64,000 bases of DNA from Luscinia megarhynchos (taxonomy: Eukaryota > Chordata > Aves > Passeriformes > Turdidae): contig JAPFBE010000032.1 in assembly GCA_034336665.1 (NCBI GenBank), forward strand, positions 3,968,001 to 4,032,000. The letters run 5' to 3'. The translations under genes were made by a program, and so were the position numbers. The notes under the pieces are model-generated. The model was not told the DNA's origin, searched no databases, and worked only from the letters and a program-made list of their open reading frames with translations. Shown here in pieces: positions 55,115-63,632 of the stretch (within the stretch, counting starts at the first letter, position 1; the number at the start of each line of letters is the position of its first letter).

Positions 55115-56669
55115 AGGTAGTTTTCTCTAACCGAGTAGCGATGTCTTTCCATTCTTCAGCAGCCCAAATTGGTTTTCCTCTGCGCTGCCAGTTCGCCTCT
55201 TTCCATTTCTTCAACCATCTCCACAGAATATTGGCCACCATCCAGGAATCAGTGTATAAATAGAGTTTCGGCCATTTCTCTCTTTCTGCAATGTCCAGAG
55301 CCAGTTGAATAGCTTTAAGTTCAGCAAACTGACTTGATCCGCCTTCTCCTTTAGTGGCCTCTGCGACCTGTCGTGTCGGGCTCCATACAGCTGCTTTCCA
55401 CCTCCTGTTCATCCCTACGATTCGACAAGAACCGTCGGTGAATAGAGCGCAACGTGCTTCCTCTGCCGATAGCTGGTTGTACGGTGGAGCTTCTTCAGCC
55501 TGGGTCACTGGTTCTTCTTCGTCATCCGTGACACTGAAACTTTCACCTTCTGGCCAGTTTAAAATTATTTCTAAAATCTCGGGGCGATTGAGTTTTCCAA
55601 TCCGGGCACGCTGAGTGATAAGGGCAATCCACTTGCTCCATGTGGCACTGGTGGCATGGTGGGTGGAGGGAACCTTTCCGCTGAACATCCACCCCAGCAC
55701 TGGTAGTCGGGGTGCCAAGAGGAGTTGTTCTTCTGTGCCGATCACTTCTGAAGCGGCTTGGACTCCCTCATAGGCAGCCAAGATTTCCTTCTTTGTTGGG
55801 GTATAGTTGCCTTCCGATCCTCTGTAACTTCTGCTCCAAAATCCCAGGGGTCGGCCTCGGGTCTCACCAGGCACCTTCTGCCACAGACTCCAAGACAAAC
55901 CATGGTTCCCGGCTGCAGAGTAGAGCACATTCTTCACATCTGGCCCCGTCCTAACTGGGCCAAGAGCTACTGCATGGGCGATTTCTTGTTTAATCTGGGC
56001 AAAGGCTTGCTGTTGTTCAGGACCCCAATGGAAATCATTCTTCTTCTGAGTGACCTGGTAAAGAGGGCTCACAATCTGACTGTACTCGGGGATGTGCATT
56101 CTCCAAAAGCCTATAGCACCCAAGAAAGCTTGTGTCTCTTTCTTGTTAGTGGGTGGAGACATAGCTGTGATTTTGTTAATAACATCAGTGGGAATCTGAC
56201 GTCTTCCATCTTGCCACTTCACTCCTAGGAACTGGATCTCACGAGCAGGTCCCTTAACTTTACTCTTCTTGATGGCAAAACCGGCTTCCAGGAGGATTTG
56301 GATAATTTCCTCTCCTTTCTCAAACACTTCTTCTGCTGTGTTTCCCCACACAATGATGTCATCGATGTACTGCAAATGTTCTGGAGCCTCACCCTTTTTC
56401 AGTGCAGCCTGGATCAGCCCATGGCAGATGGTGGGACTGTGTTTCCACCCCTGGGGCAGTCGGTTCCAGGTGTACTTCACTCCCCTCCAGGTGAAAGCAA
56501 ACTGAGGCCTGCACTCTGCAGCCAAAGGAATGGAGAAAAACGCATTGGCAATGTCAATGGTGGCATACCACCTTGCTGCCTTGGACTCCAGCTCGTACTG
56601 GAGTTCCAGCATGTTCGGCACGGCAGCGCTCAGCGGTGGGGTGACTTCATTCAATGCGCGGTAGTCCAC
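55074..56669 (-). CDS. pol: Reverse transcriptase and RNase H of provirus D, 531 codons open
   Basis: The frame contains DYRALNEVTPPLS, the first catalytic Asp in TIDIANAFFSIPL, LPQGWKHSPTICHGLIQ and an intact YIDD (56369-56358). REIQFLGVKWQDGRRQIP and LGAIGFWRMHIPEYS mark the thumb. In RNase H, ALFTDGSCRIVG, AELKAIQLALDIAE and LYLYTDSWMVA keep the catalytic Asp and Glu positions. It is a polyprotein part, so no start codon is expected. It is cut off from protease upstream by one TGA at the Trp codon before RLTVDY, and from integrase by a frame change. It is the longest frame in the window. Confidence 0.9.
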   Translation of the reverse strand: MDYRALNEVTPPLSAAVPNMLELQYELESKAARWYATIDIANAFFSIPLAAECRPQFAFTWRGVKYTWNRLPQGWKHSPTICHGLIQAALKKGEAPEHLQYIDDIIVWGNTAEEVFEKGEEIIQILLEAGFAIKKSKVKGPAREIQFLGVKWQDGRRQIPTDVINKITAMSPPTNKKETQAFLGAIGFWRMHIPEYSQIVSPLYQVTQKKNDFHWGPEQQQAFAQIKQEIAHAVALGPVRTGPDVKNVLYSAAGNHGLSWSLWQKVPGETRGRPLGFWSRSYRGSEGNYTPTKKEILAAYEGVQAASEVIGTEEQLLLAPRLPVLGWMFSGKVPSTHHATSATWSKWIALITQRARIGKLNRPEILEIILNWPEGESFSVTDDEEEPVTQAEEAPPYNQLSAEEARCALFTDGSCRIVGMNRRWKAAVWSPTRQVAEATKGEGGSSQFAELKAIQLALDIAEREKWPKLYLYTDSWMVANILWRWLKKWKEANWQRRGKPIWAAEEWKDIATRLEKTTCESSPCRFPCPQK

Positions 56670-56678
56670 AGTCAGTCT

Positions 56679-57248
56679 TCATTCTCTATCAGGCTTGCGC
56701 ACAGGCCAGATGGGGCTGTTGAAGGGTGAGTGGGTTTTGCTAACCACCCCTTGGCTCTCCAGCTCCCGAATCATCTTATGGATGGGGATCACAGCATCTC
56801 GAGTTGTCCTATATTGCCGGCGATGTAGTACTGAAGTGGCAATTGGTACCCGTTTCTCTTCCCCTTTCAGAAGTCCTACAGTAATTGGATTTTCAGGTAG
56901 TCCAGACAAGGTATTCAGCTGCCGAATGTGCTCTGACATCACAGCAGCTATTCCAAATGCCCACTTAAGATTTTTTGGGTCCTTAAAATACCCACTTCTG
57001 ATATAATTTATTCCCAAAATACATGGGGCCTCCGGACCAGTCACAATAAGATGTTTCTTCGAATCCTTTCCAGTTAAACTTACTTCAGCTTCCACTATGG
57101 TAAAGTCCTGCGATCCACCTGTCACACCAGCAATAGAAACGGATTCTTCTCCCACATATCTTGATGGAATTATTGTACACTCTGCTCCTGTATCCACTAA
57201 TGCTTTATACTTCCGCGGTTTTGATGTGCTAGGCCACCGAATCCACAC
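56679..57248 (-). CDS. pro: Class III protease and RT N-terminus of provirus D
   Basis: The frame has KALVDTGAECTIIPS with the catalytic DTG, VTGGSQDFTIVEAEVSLTGK around the flap, and APCILGINYI. A linker (KDPKNLKWAFGIAAV) leads to the RT start with VIPIHKMIRELESQGVVSKT. It ends with WPVRKPDRE and TGA at 56681-56679, where other family members have Trp. The protease active site is intact. Relation to the gag frame upstream suggests a frameshift or readthrough, which I cannot tell apart here. Confidence 0.85.
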   Translation of the reverse strand: MWIRWPSTSKPRKYKALVDTGAECTIIPSRYVGEESVSIAGVTGGSQDFTIVEAEVSLTGKDSKKHLIVTGPEAPCILGINYIRSGYFKDPKNLKWAFGIAAVMSEHIRQLNTLSGLPENPITVGLLKGEEKRVPIATSVLHRRQYRTTRDAVIPIHKMIRELESQGVVSKTHSPFNSPIWPVRKPDRE

Positions 57249-57302
57249 GGTCCAAAAAACACGGTTCTCCCTCGTCTCACCCTGGCTAGAGGCAGGGCCC
57301 CT

Positions 57303-58165
57303 CTAAGCCTGATTATTCTTCTTTTCCGGGGCATAGGTTTTAGAAGTTCCCTCAAGAGGGTCAGACATGTCATTATCATTATCATGTTTGGCATTTTGGC
57401 TACGGGAAACAGGAGCGGCTCTCCTTTTGGAGGAACTTCCTCTTTCAATCTTGCCTTCCTTCAGATCACGCACCAGTTGTGCCAGAGCAGCTGTAGGCTT
57501 CCCATCCCATCTCCTCATGTTCTCTCCTGAATCCTGCAAGAAATACCACAACTCAGCTCGAGGAGTATACCTCCTCTCCCCATCAGGGAAACGTCTGCGT
57601 TGGATACCAGGACGTCTAAATTGCACAACTGAGATTTGGAGGAGGTTCTCCTTAATCTCCTCCCTGAGCCTCTTATGATTTTCCTCCATCTTGGCCTCTA
57701 AGTTCTGCAAGCATGTTTCCACGGCTGCGATTCTGGCATGTGTTGGGCCATGCACAGCATCCGCATAGGCTCGAAGCTTCTTGGCCATATCAAGAACTGT
57801 CTCATGTACCTCTTCCTGCTTCATTATTGCTAAGGCAGAGGCGTATTCAGATGGCCCGAGTCGCACAAGCTTTCTCCACATCACCGGTGTGCATGGTACC
57901 AGGTCCGGATTCCTAGTTGTTATATCCTCTGAAAAAATGATCTCCGCCACTGCCATTTCTCTTAGGCGTTGGATCCCTTGCTTCATGGTTTTCCATCGGG
58001 TCTGCTGCATATATAGGTCATCGGCACACTGTCTAGGACCCGTGCCCAGAGGCTTTGAGGTTTAGCCTCCCTCATCATTCCCTGATCGATGACAAGATCA
58101 TGTGACAGGGATCCCAGGTGTCTCGCTTCAGTGCCATCCAGGATGGTAGCCTCGCCTGCCGCATC
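57303..58165 (-). pseudogene. gag: C-terminal Gag of provirus D (class III)
   Basis: After the TAG at 58168-58166 the D frame resumes with DAAGEAT-like text, a 19-base difference from provirus C near 58030, and then 58010-57303. This shows GIQRLREMAVAEIIFSED, LRAYADAVHGPTHARIAAVE, a helical Glu/Lys-rich segment (LEAKMEENHKRLREEI) and a basic tail (SSSKRRAAPVSRS). No CCHC knuckle is seen, so RNA binding may rest on basic stretches. Homologous pieces occur at 25808, 36352, 49168 and 51370. Confidence 0.75.
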
Positions 58166-59242
58166 CTAAAGCCGGACCAGCCAACTAATTATGGACTCAT
58201 CAGATCGTCTCATATAATCCTTCCTCAGACCACAAAGATCCTTTAGGGAAAAGGACTCATTATTAGTCTCTGATCTCACTCTAGTTGTTTTGACTCTTGA
58301 TTTTATATCAGGAGGCGTTGAGGGTCCTTCTCCTGCATCCTCATCATCATCATCCATTGGCCGATTGGTCTTTTTTGTGCACTTTCCACTTCTGGTGCTA
58401 GTAGCCACGGCCATTGGTTGAAGCTTATTATCTAATTTCACCCCTGTCCTCAAGTCTGGAGTGTTTACTTCATCCTGGGTCGCTGGGATGGTAAGTAATT
58501 TATCTCCGTGTTCCCTGTCTGCTGTCTGTGGTCCTACACTATCTAACAGGCTACGATAAGCATACGCCAGGGCCCAGCTCACTGCAGTGATCTTTTTTTC
58601 CTTAGCGTTATCATGGCACTTCTCTTTCAAATATTTTACCACCTCAGCTGGGTTTTGAATTTTCTCCTGTGGAAAGTCCCAAACTATAGGATCAGAAAAT
58701 TCCTTTAACATTTGGCCCAGGTCCTGCCATTTCCCACACCATTCAGGACTCTTCACATTTTGCTTTGCTCCTAAATCAGGAGTTACACCAGCCCCTCTAG
58801 AAATCTCAGTTCTCATTTTATATAAACTGTAAACAGTGTATAAGAAGCTTACTAAATTAAACATCAGAAAGATAATCTCTTTAGTATTCTGGGAAACCTG
58901 CACATTTTCTAATAAAGATGTAAAAAATTCAGAGGAGACAAAGGAAAGCAAAGGCTGAAAAGCCTCCTCCCCCTCTTCTCCTTTAAAAAACTGAGTGCAT
59001 ATCCATAACCAGGATCCAGAAGATATCCCTGGAACCGATTCCAGCATCTTTATAAACCTCTTACAAGCCACCTCAACCAAGCCCAGTCCGATAAATATTT
59101 TGGTCATTATCCCTCTAATATAAAAACTACAAATAAGGGACAGTACTGGAGCTATTTCCGGATAGGAAAATAACCCCAGAGACCAGAGAGGTATTAAAAC
59201 CTCAAAAAACCCTAGTATCCAAAACCACATACCAGCTTCCAT
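58166..59242 (-). CDS. gag: N-terminal Gag of provirus D with multiple hydrophobic segments
   Basis: The first ATG of the frame is at 59242 (MEAGMWFW); the frame itself is open back to the PBS. From that ATG about 360 codons are open to a TAG at 58168-58166. Hydrophobic segments occupy roughly residues 4-20, 25-45, 50-65 and 130-150 (for example FFEVLIPLWSLGLFSY and IIFLMFNLVSFLYTVY). The second half is soluble: WCGKWQDLGQMLKEFSD, KYLKEKCHDNAKEKK, a Lys/Arg patch and MDDDDEDAGEG. The stop replaces the Trp of WLVRLWDAAG in provirus C, a G-to-A change. Such an N-terminus is unusual for Gag. The coding call depends on conservation between C and D. Confidence 0.72.
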   Translation of the reverse strand: MEAGMWFWILGFFEVLIPLWSLGLFSYPEIAPVLSLICSFYIRGIMTKIFIGLGLVEVACKRFIKMLESVPGISSGSWLWICTQFFKGEEGEEAFQPLLSFVSSEFFTSLLENVQVSQNTKEIIFLMFNLVSFLYTVYSLYKMRTEISRGAGVTPDLGAKQNVKSPEWCGKWQDLGQMLKEFSDPIVWDFPQEKIQNPAEVVKYLKEKCHDNAKEKKITAVSWALAYAYRSLLDSVGPQTADREHGDKLLTIPATQDEVNTPDLRTGVKLDNKLQPMAVATSTRSGKCTKKTNRPMDDDDEDAGEGPSTPPDIKSRVKTTRVRSETNNESFSLKDLCGLRKDYMRRSDESIISWLVRL

Positions 59243-59310
59243 CCCAAAAAATATTATAAATCTATACCAATACACAGTTACAAAGTAATAAATTTTTTCC
59301 ACTTCCTCGT

Positions 59311-59330
59311 GCCCCTAATATTGGGCGCCA
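59311..59330 (-). promoter_or_regulatory. Primer binding site of provirus D, tRNA-Lys type, damaged
   Basis: On minus it begins TGGCGCCCAA and then reads TATTAGGGGC, compared with TGGCGCCCAACGTGGGGC in provirus C. The first ten bases fit tRNA-Lys 1,2. Confidence 0.8.
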
Positions 59331-59335
59331 AGATT

Positions 59336-59782
59336 TGTCTTGGTTTAGGACAAAATTACGGGAGATATCTCGCAAAGGAGTCCCCCTAGGAAAATAAACC
59401 CCTAGAACTCCTTCCCCCTCCCACTACCGGGTTCGGGAACAACTTCCTCCGAGGGAAAAAAAAGTGGAAAAAACTTGTTTATTTTAACAAACACACAGGA
59501 AAAAACACTTCCCAGCACCAGGAAAGAACAATCCCCGGATGACACAAAACGTTTTCACCAAGGTGAGTGAGGATGGACGAGCTCAGTCAGTCCCTGCTGG
59601 GAAGGGTGCAAAGCTTCTTTTGGCAGGCTTCCAGAGGCAGTCTCTGATGCTCAGATCCCTCCGTCCGGAGCCGGTGCTGATCTTCGGGATGAGGGGAAGA
59701 AGGGAGAGAGAAAGAGGGAGCAGCCGGGGGCAGGAGAAGCTGGGGCAAAACCTAGGGACAGAAGCGGCAGCCAAGCGGCATA

Positions 59783-59823
<41 letters not shown>

Positions 59824-59978
59824 TAGGCCAGCCCAAGCAGCCAAGCAAACCAGCAGCCCCCAGCAGCCGGGGGCCCGCCGGGGTGGGGGAGGAACGGCCA
59901 CGGCGGCAGGCAGCTCCGTGCAGACAGGGGGTGGGGGGGAGGCAGGTAGAGGAGTAGTCATAACACTAACCCGGGACA
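59336..59978 (-). repeat. 5' LTR of provirus D (643 bp)
   Basis: It keeps the C-rich words that are changed in the 3' LTR. Its CAG block has nine uninterrupted CAG (59797-59823), against four or five in the other three LTRs. Confidence 0.92.
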
Positions 59979-59983
59979 CTGCC

Positions 59984-60591
59984 AAATAAGTGCCTTCCCC
60001 CAATCCCTGTTGCCTCTCTATTTCCCTCTTTCTTTTCCCTTTATCCATGCACAAAATAAGTCCTTTCAAAATTTCCCCGAATCCAATTACTCTTTTTTTG
60101 TGTTCCCTCAAATTTCTAACTCCCTTTCGCTTCCAAAGTCTCCCTCCCACTGCCATGCTTTTCCCTACCGTTGCTCCCCAGTCGCTAATCTGTTTTCCCA
60201 AAATTCCCTTTTAATATAAATGGGGGGATGATATGGGGAGGAGAAAAGAAAAAAAAATATCCCAAAGTAACAATCTTTGGTTTTTTTCTAAAATTAATAA
60301 TTTCTATTTAGATTCTCAACAGGTACAGCATCTCCATTTGGCTAACCACATTGCTAACAGCCACCAAAGTGCCAGTCCACACTGAAGAATCCCTTTCCTG
60401 CCTCAGTTTCCTGACAAGCCATGCTGAGAAAACTTCATGTCTCTTCCTACCAGTTCCAAGATGGTTCAAAAATCCCTTTTACACTAAGAACTTAAAAAAT
60501 AGCTTGCATTTTAAAAATTGTTTTATTTTGTGCTTTTTAGTTACCTCAACCATTTAATTTTAATATCCTTAAAAAAGCCTTCTTAATTAAT
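59984..60591 (+). other. Interior of element F between provirus D and the purine tract
   Basis: C/T-rich to 60210, then AT-rich. No YBX or retroviral motif was recognised on plus. The minus strand has an open frame of about 75 codons rich in Lys/Arg, which I do not call a gene. It may be the 3' UTR of the captured mRNA or leftover retroviral sequence. Confidence 0.35.
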
Positions 60592-60606
60592 AAAGCAAAG
60601 GGGAAT

Positions 60607-60957
60607 TGTGGAGACCCAGAAAGGTTTTCCCAACTAGGGAATGCAACCCCTCTTTTGTTCCCTCGGTCAACCCCGTGCCCTTTCCCTGTCGGTCAGCCAT
60701 TCGATCACCCCCACCCTAATTTCCTGTTGGCCCTCTGCCCTGGCCCTTCCCTTGTGCCACCCCTGTGTCCCCTGATAATTGATCCCTGATGCTCTCCCCG
60801 CCCTGCTCATCCCATATACTAAACCTAGACCCTCACAAGAGTCTTGGCCTTTGTTCCCCAAACCCTGGATCCATGCGTGGCTGAAATAAATATCTCTGTA
60901 AAACCCTCACAAAGGCCTTTCCTGCTCATTCACCCCAAGCAACGTCTAAATGCAACA
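60607..60957 (+). repeat. 3' LTR of element F (351 bp)
   Basis: It begins TGTGGAGACCCAGAAAGG right after the purine tract AAAGCAAAGGGGAAT (60592-60606) and ends GTCTAAATGCAACA before the TSD. AATAAA lies at 60885-60890. The AAATGCAACA end is shared with the solo LTR at 7813-8122. Confidence 0.9.
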
Positions 60958-61910
60958 GAATGTGAAGAGAGGTTAAGGCAGCACATCCCTTCAAAGTCTT
61001 GGCAGCCATGTCTGTTGGCAAGCAGCAGGAAATAAATTACTGCTTGATTTTGAAGAGATGCATGTCTTGTGGTTTCTTCATCGTTCAAAAGATCACTTGG
61101 GGCAGCAGATGTAGCATTGGCCTCCTTACTAAGCCAACATCCCAAATGAATAATTTCGCCAAGGGTTTTTGCTGCTGCTACCCATGGTTGGAACAGGGAG
61201 GCAGCAATTCTTTTGGGTTTGTTCCAGTTGTATAATTTGGGATCACAACTTTCATCAAATTCAGTGTAGGATCTTTATTCGCGTTTTGATTAGCTTTCTT
61301 TTTTCCAATTATGTAACAAGGTAATGTTGGAGGAGAGGGTAGAAAGCCTGCCAAGGCTACAGAGTCCCCCCTGGAGACAAGAGGGGATCCCAGCCCAAAC
61401 TTGATCACCACAGATGAGAAACATTCCCCAGGGAAGTGTTTTGGGGTGGAGAGAGGACTCGGAGATTGTGGGAGCAGTGTAGTTACACCAATCTGGATAA
61501 TTGTATGCATTATTGATGGGTGATATATCTTTTCTGTTCATGTTTCTGATCAGATCAAATTCATGCAAATTTTGTTTTGGGCATTTAAAGTAGAATTTGA
61601 CACAGTATGTTGCCTTGTAGGACCCCAGCAAATCCAATTCTTGGGATTCCTCGAGAGCATTTGGCAGTATTTTTGTCCAATCGTCCCAAGTGTCCACTCT
61701 GTTGGGTCTCTTACCTGTGGTGCGAGTATAAATGGGCCAGTCATCTGTTACAAATGTAATTCCTACCAAACATGGGGAAAGTGGGTTGTCAAGGCTGCCC
61801 ATAGATAAACACATGCTATCTTGTTTTAATGTCTTTGCTAAGGTCACCCAAACATTATGGCTGGGTTGTGGGCTTATCCAGCCAAAGGCATGCCGCACGT
61901 TGAAGAGCAT
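60958..61910 (-). pseudogene. env: Env SU and first half of TM of provirus E, alpharetrovirus-like
   Basis: 61910-61290 is SU: HNVWVTLAKTLKQDSMCLSM, several NXT/NXS sites and Cys pairs, and GIPSCLQGGLCSLGRLSTL near the end. After a frame change, 61145-60964 holds the TM core: RHASLQNQAVIYFLLLANRH and GCQDFEGMCC, i.e. an immunosuppressive-like segment followed by a C-X6-C-C motif, then NLSSHS. These features and the layout are alpharetroviral. Element F follows at 60957. The segment between 61290 and 61145 has stops. A minus-strand A run (62071-62088) lies upstream of SU. Confidence 0.85.
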
Positions 61911-62209
61911 CTAGGCAGCAGTGAGGACAGCACTAACGGAATTATTTTTCATCTTTGGACAAGGATGGGGCTTCTGGTAGGGAATAGAAGCAAAATTTGC
62001 TATCTTTCGGATGGGAAGGGAGTGATGGGGTTCTGTCCTTCATCCCTTTCCTTCCCCCTCCACCCCTTTTTTTTTTTTTTTTTTAATAGGGGAGTGGGTA
62101 TAGGGTTAGGGGTTTTGGCAAGGGTTATAAAAAGGGAACAAGGGTTTTTTTTAAGCAGGGTTAATAATATTTGGACTAAAAATCACTTTGTGACCAGACT
62201 AATTCTAGC

Positions 62210-63632
62210 CTAGGACTTGACTGAGGCAGCAGAATGCTGCTTGGTTTTCTGTTTCATCTGCTGTCGTGTGACAGGATGGTCATGTCTTTGGTATATGGGT
62301 GCTCTGCAACGCCTTCGTCTCCAAGCAGAGCTGGTTTGGTTTTGAGGAGGTTTTGTGTTGGACTCAGGAGAATTTTTGCTGGTGTTTGAGGGAGTAGTAT
62401 TTGCAGTGTCTAGGTATGGTTTTATGTTTTTTCCTGAGAACCATCTTGGACCACATGGCAGAGACATACAGGCGCATGCCCTTCCCCAGGTAATCCATTG
62501 AAAGGGCCCAGATATTTGGTGTGTTTCTGAGTCATTCACCAGCACTGGTGGTTTCTCAATGAGCTTGGCTCGAGTTGAATTTGCGAAGTGGGAGAGAATT
62601 GGGAGATCAGTTTCTGATGCTGTACAGTTTAGGAAGCTGATGATGTAGAGAGCTTTGCAGAGTCTTTCAACTAGAGATAAGATTTCTGTGTCCCTTTGCT
62701 GTTGGTTGAGGACTCTTTTTAGGGTTTGATGGATTCTCTCTACAATGGATTGTCCTGTGGGGTTTGAAGCAATGCCTCTGCTGTGTCCAATTCCCCATTC
62801 ACTGAGAAACCTTTTCAATTCACGAGATTTGTAGGCAGGCCCATTATTGGTCTTGATCTTTTTTGGGACTCTCAGAGTGGCAAATGCAAGGAGAAAATGC
62901 TTAATAGCATGAGTGGCTTTTTCTCCTGCATGAGCTGATGCAAAAATTGCTCCAGAAAACGTGTCAACTGACACGTGCACATATTTGAACTTCCCAAAGG
63001 ATGGGAAGTGGGTAACGTCAGTCTGCCATAGCTGGCAGCTGTGCAGGCCTCTGGGATTGATTCCTGTACTCATAGAGGGTATTTGGTAATTTTGAAAGTT
63101 TGGGCATGTTGCAAAAATGGCTTTTGCCTGATCTTTTAGGAGCTTAAACATTCGGATGAGAGCTGGTACATCTGGATGAAAAAATGCATGTGACAACTTT
63201 GCCTGAGCAATGATGTCAGGGACATTTGCAGTTTCCATAGACATGGCACGTGCTTCCACTTTCCTGTTTCCTTCTGTGATGAAACCTGGGAGATCAGTGT
63301 GTGATCTCACATGCATCATATGGTAAGGTTGTTTTCTGTGGGAAATGGAATGCGCCAATGTAGAAATCAATTGGTGTAATTTTGTGTTGGAAACCTCCTT
63401 GAGGAGGGCGTCTTCTGCTCTCATGGCTATACCAGCAACATATGCTGAATCTATGACCAGATTAAAGGGTTTGTCTTCAAATTTTGCAAAGTCTCTAACA
63501 ACGGCTACTAACTCTGCAATTTGTGGAGAACCCTCCACTATTTGGACATCAGATTCCCAGTTTTGGGTTTTGGGGTCCTTCCAAGTCTTGACTTGTGACC
63601 GGTGACGTCTCTTTGAGTCTGAGATCACTCAC
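62210..63632 (-). CDS. pol: RNase H and integrase of provirus E, 470 codons open, upstream part lost
   Basis: RNase H starts near the right edge (ISDSKRRHRSQVKTWKD) and shows IVEGSPQIAELVAVVRDF, LVIDSAYVAG and HVRSHTDLPG. Integrase follows: HAFFHPDVP gives the His pair, ATCPNFQ only one of the two Cys. WQTDVTHFPSFGKF and VSVDTFSGAIFA lead to IKTNNGPAYKSRE, where the second catalytic Asp is Asn, and QSIVERIHQTLKR keeps the Glu. The C-terminal domain ends with a long Asn/Thr/Arg-rich tail. The integrase is therefore probably inactive although the frame is open. Another LTR cuts off the rest of pol at 63633. The style is alpha/beta. Confidence 0.85.

Larger units (their letters stand above)
53333..59978 (-). 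mobile_element. Provirus D: near full-length class III (ERV-L-like) provirus without env
   Basis: The LTRs are 53333-53958 and 59336-59978. The flanking 5 bases are CTGCT (53328-53332) and CTGCC (59979-59983), a TSD with one change. Internal order on minus: damaged PBS, gag, protease, RT, RNase H, integrase, purine tract. There is no env frame between integrase and the LTR. Class III assignment rests on the YIDD RT, the protease and integrase style and the lack of env. It is inserted in element F. Confidence 0.92.
52561..60957 (+). mobile_element. Element F: LTR-bounded insertion carrying a YBX-family retrocopy, TSD GAATGT
   Basis: GAATGT at 52555-52560 and 60958-60963 is an exact 6-bp TSD. 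The left edge is the first 69 bases of an LTR, the right edge a full 351-bp LTR preceded by a purine tract (60592-60606). Between them lie a cold-shock-domain retrocopy, provirus D, and 600 bases of unassigned sequence. Without D the element is about 1.7 kb. The rest of the left LTR, the PBS and all retroviral genes are missing. Confidence 0.85.

Noticed and set aside
8920..59978. Proviruses C and D as a segmental duplication
   Set aside because: They have different TSDs (CCTTA and CTGCY) and unrelated flanks, so they are separate insertions of one family.
59752..60201. Minus frame of 149 codons spanning the right end of provirus D and element F
   Set aside because: It joins LTR antisense of one element to interior of another across an insertion edge, so it cannot be an old gene.
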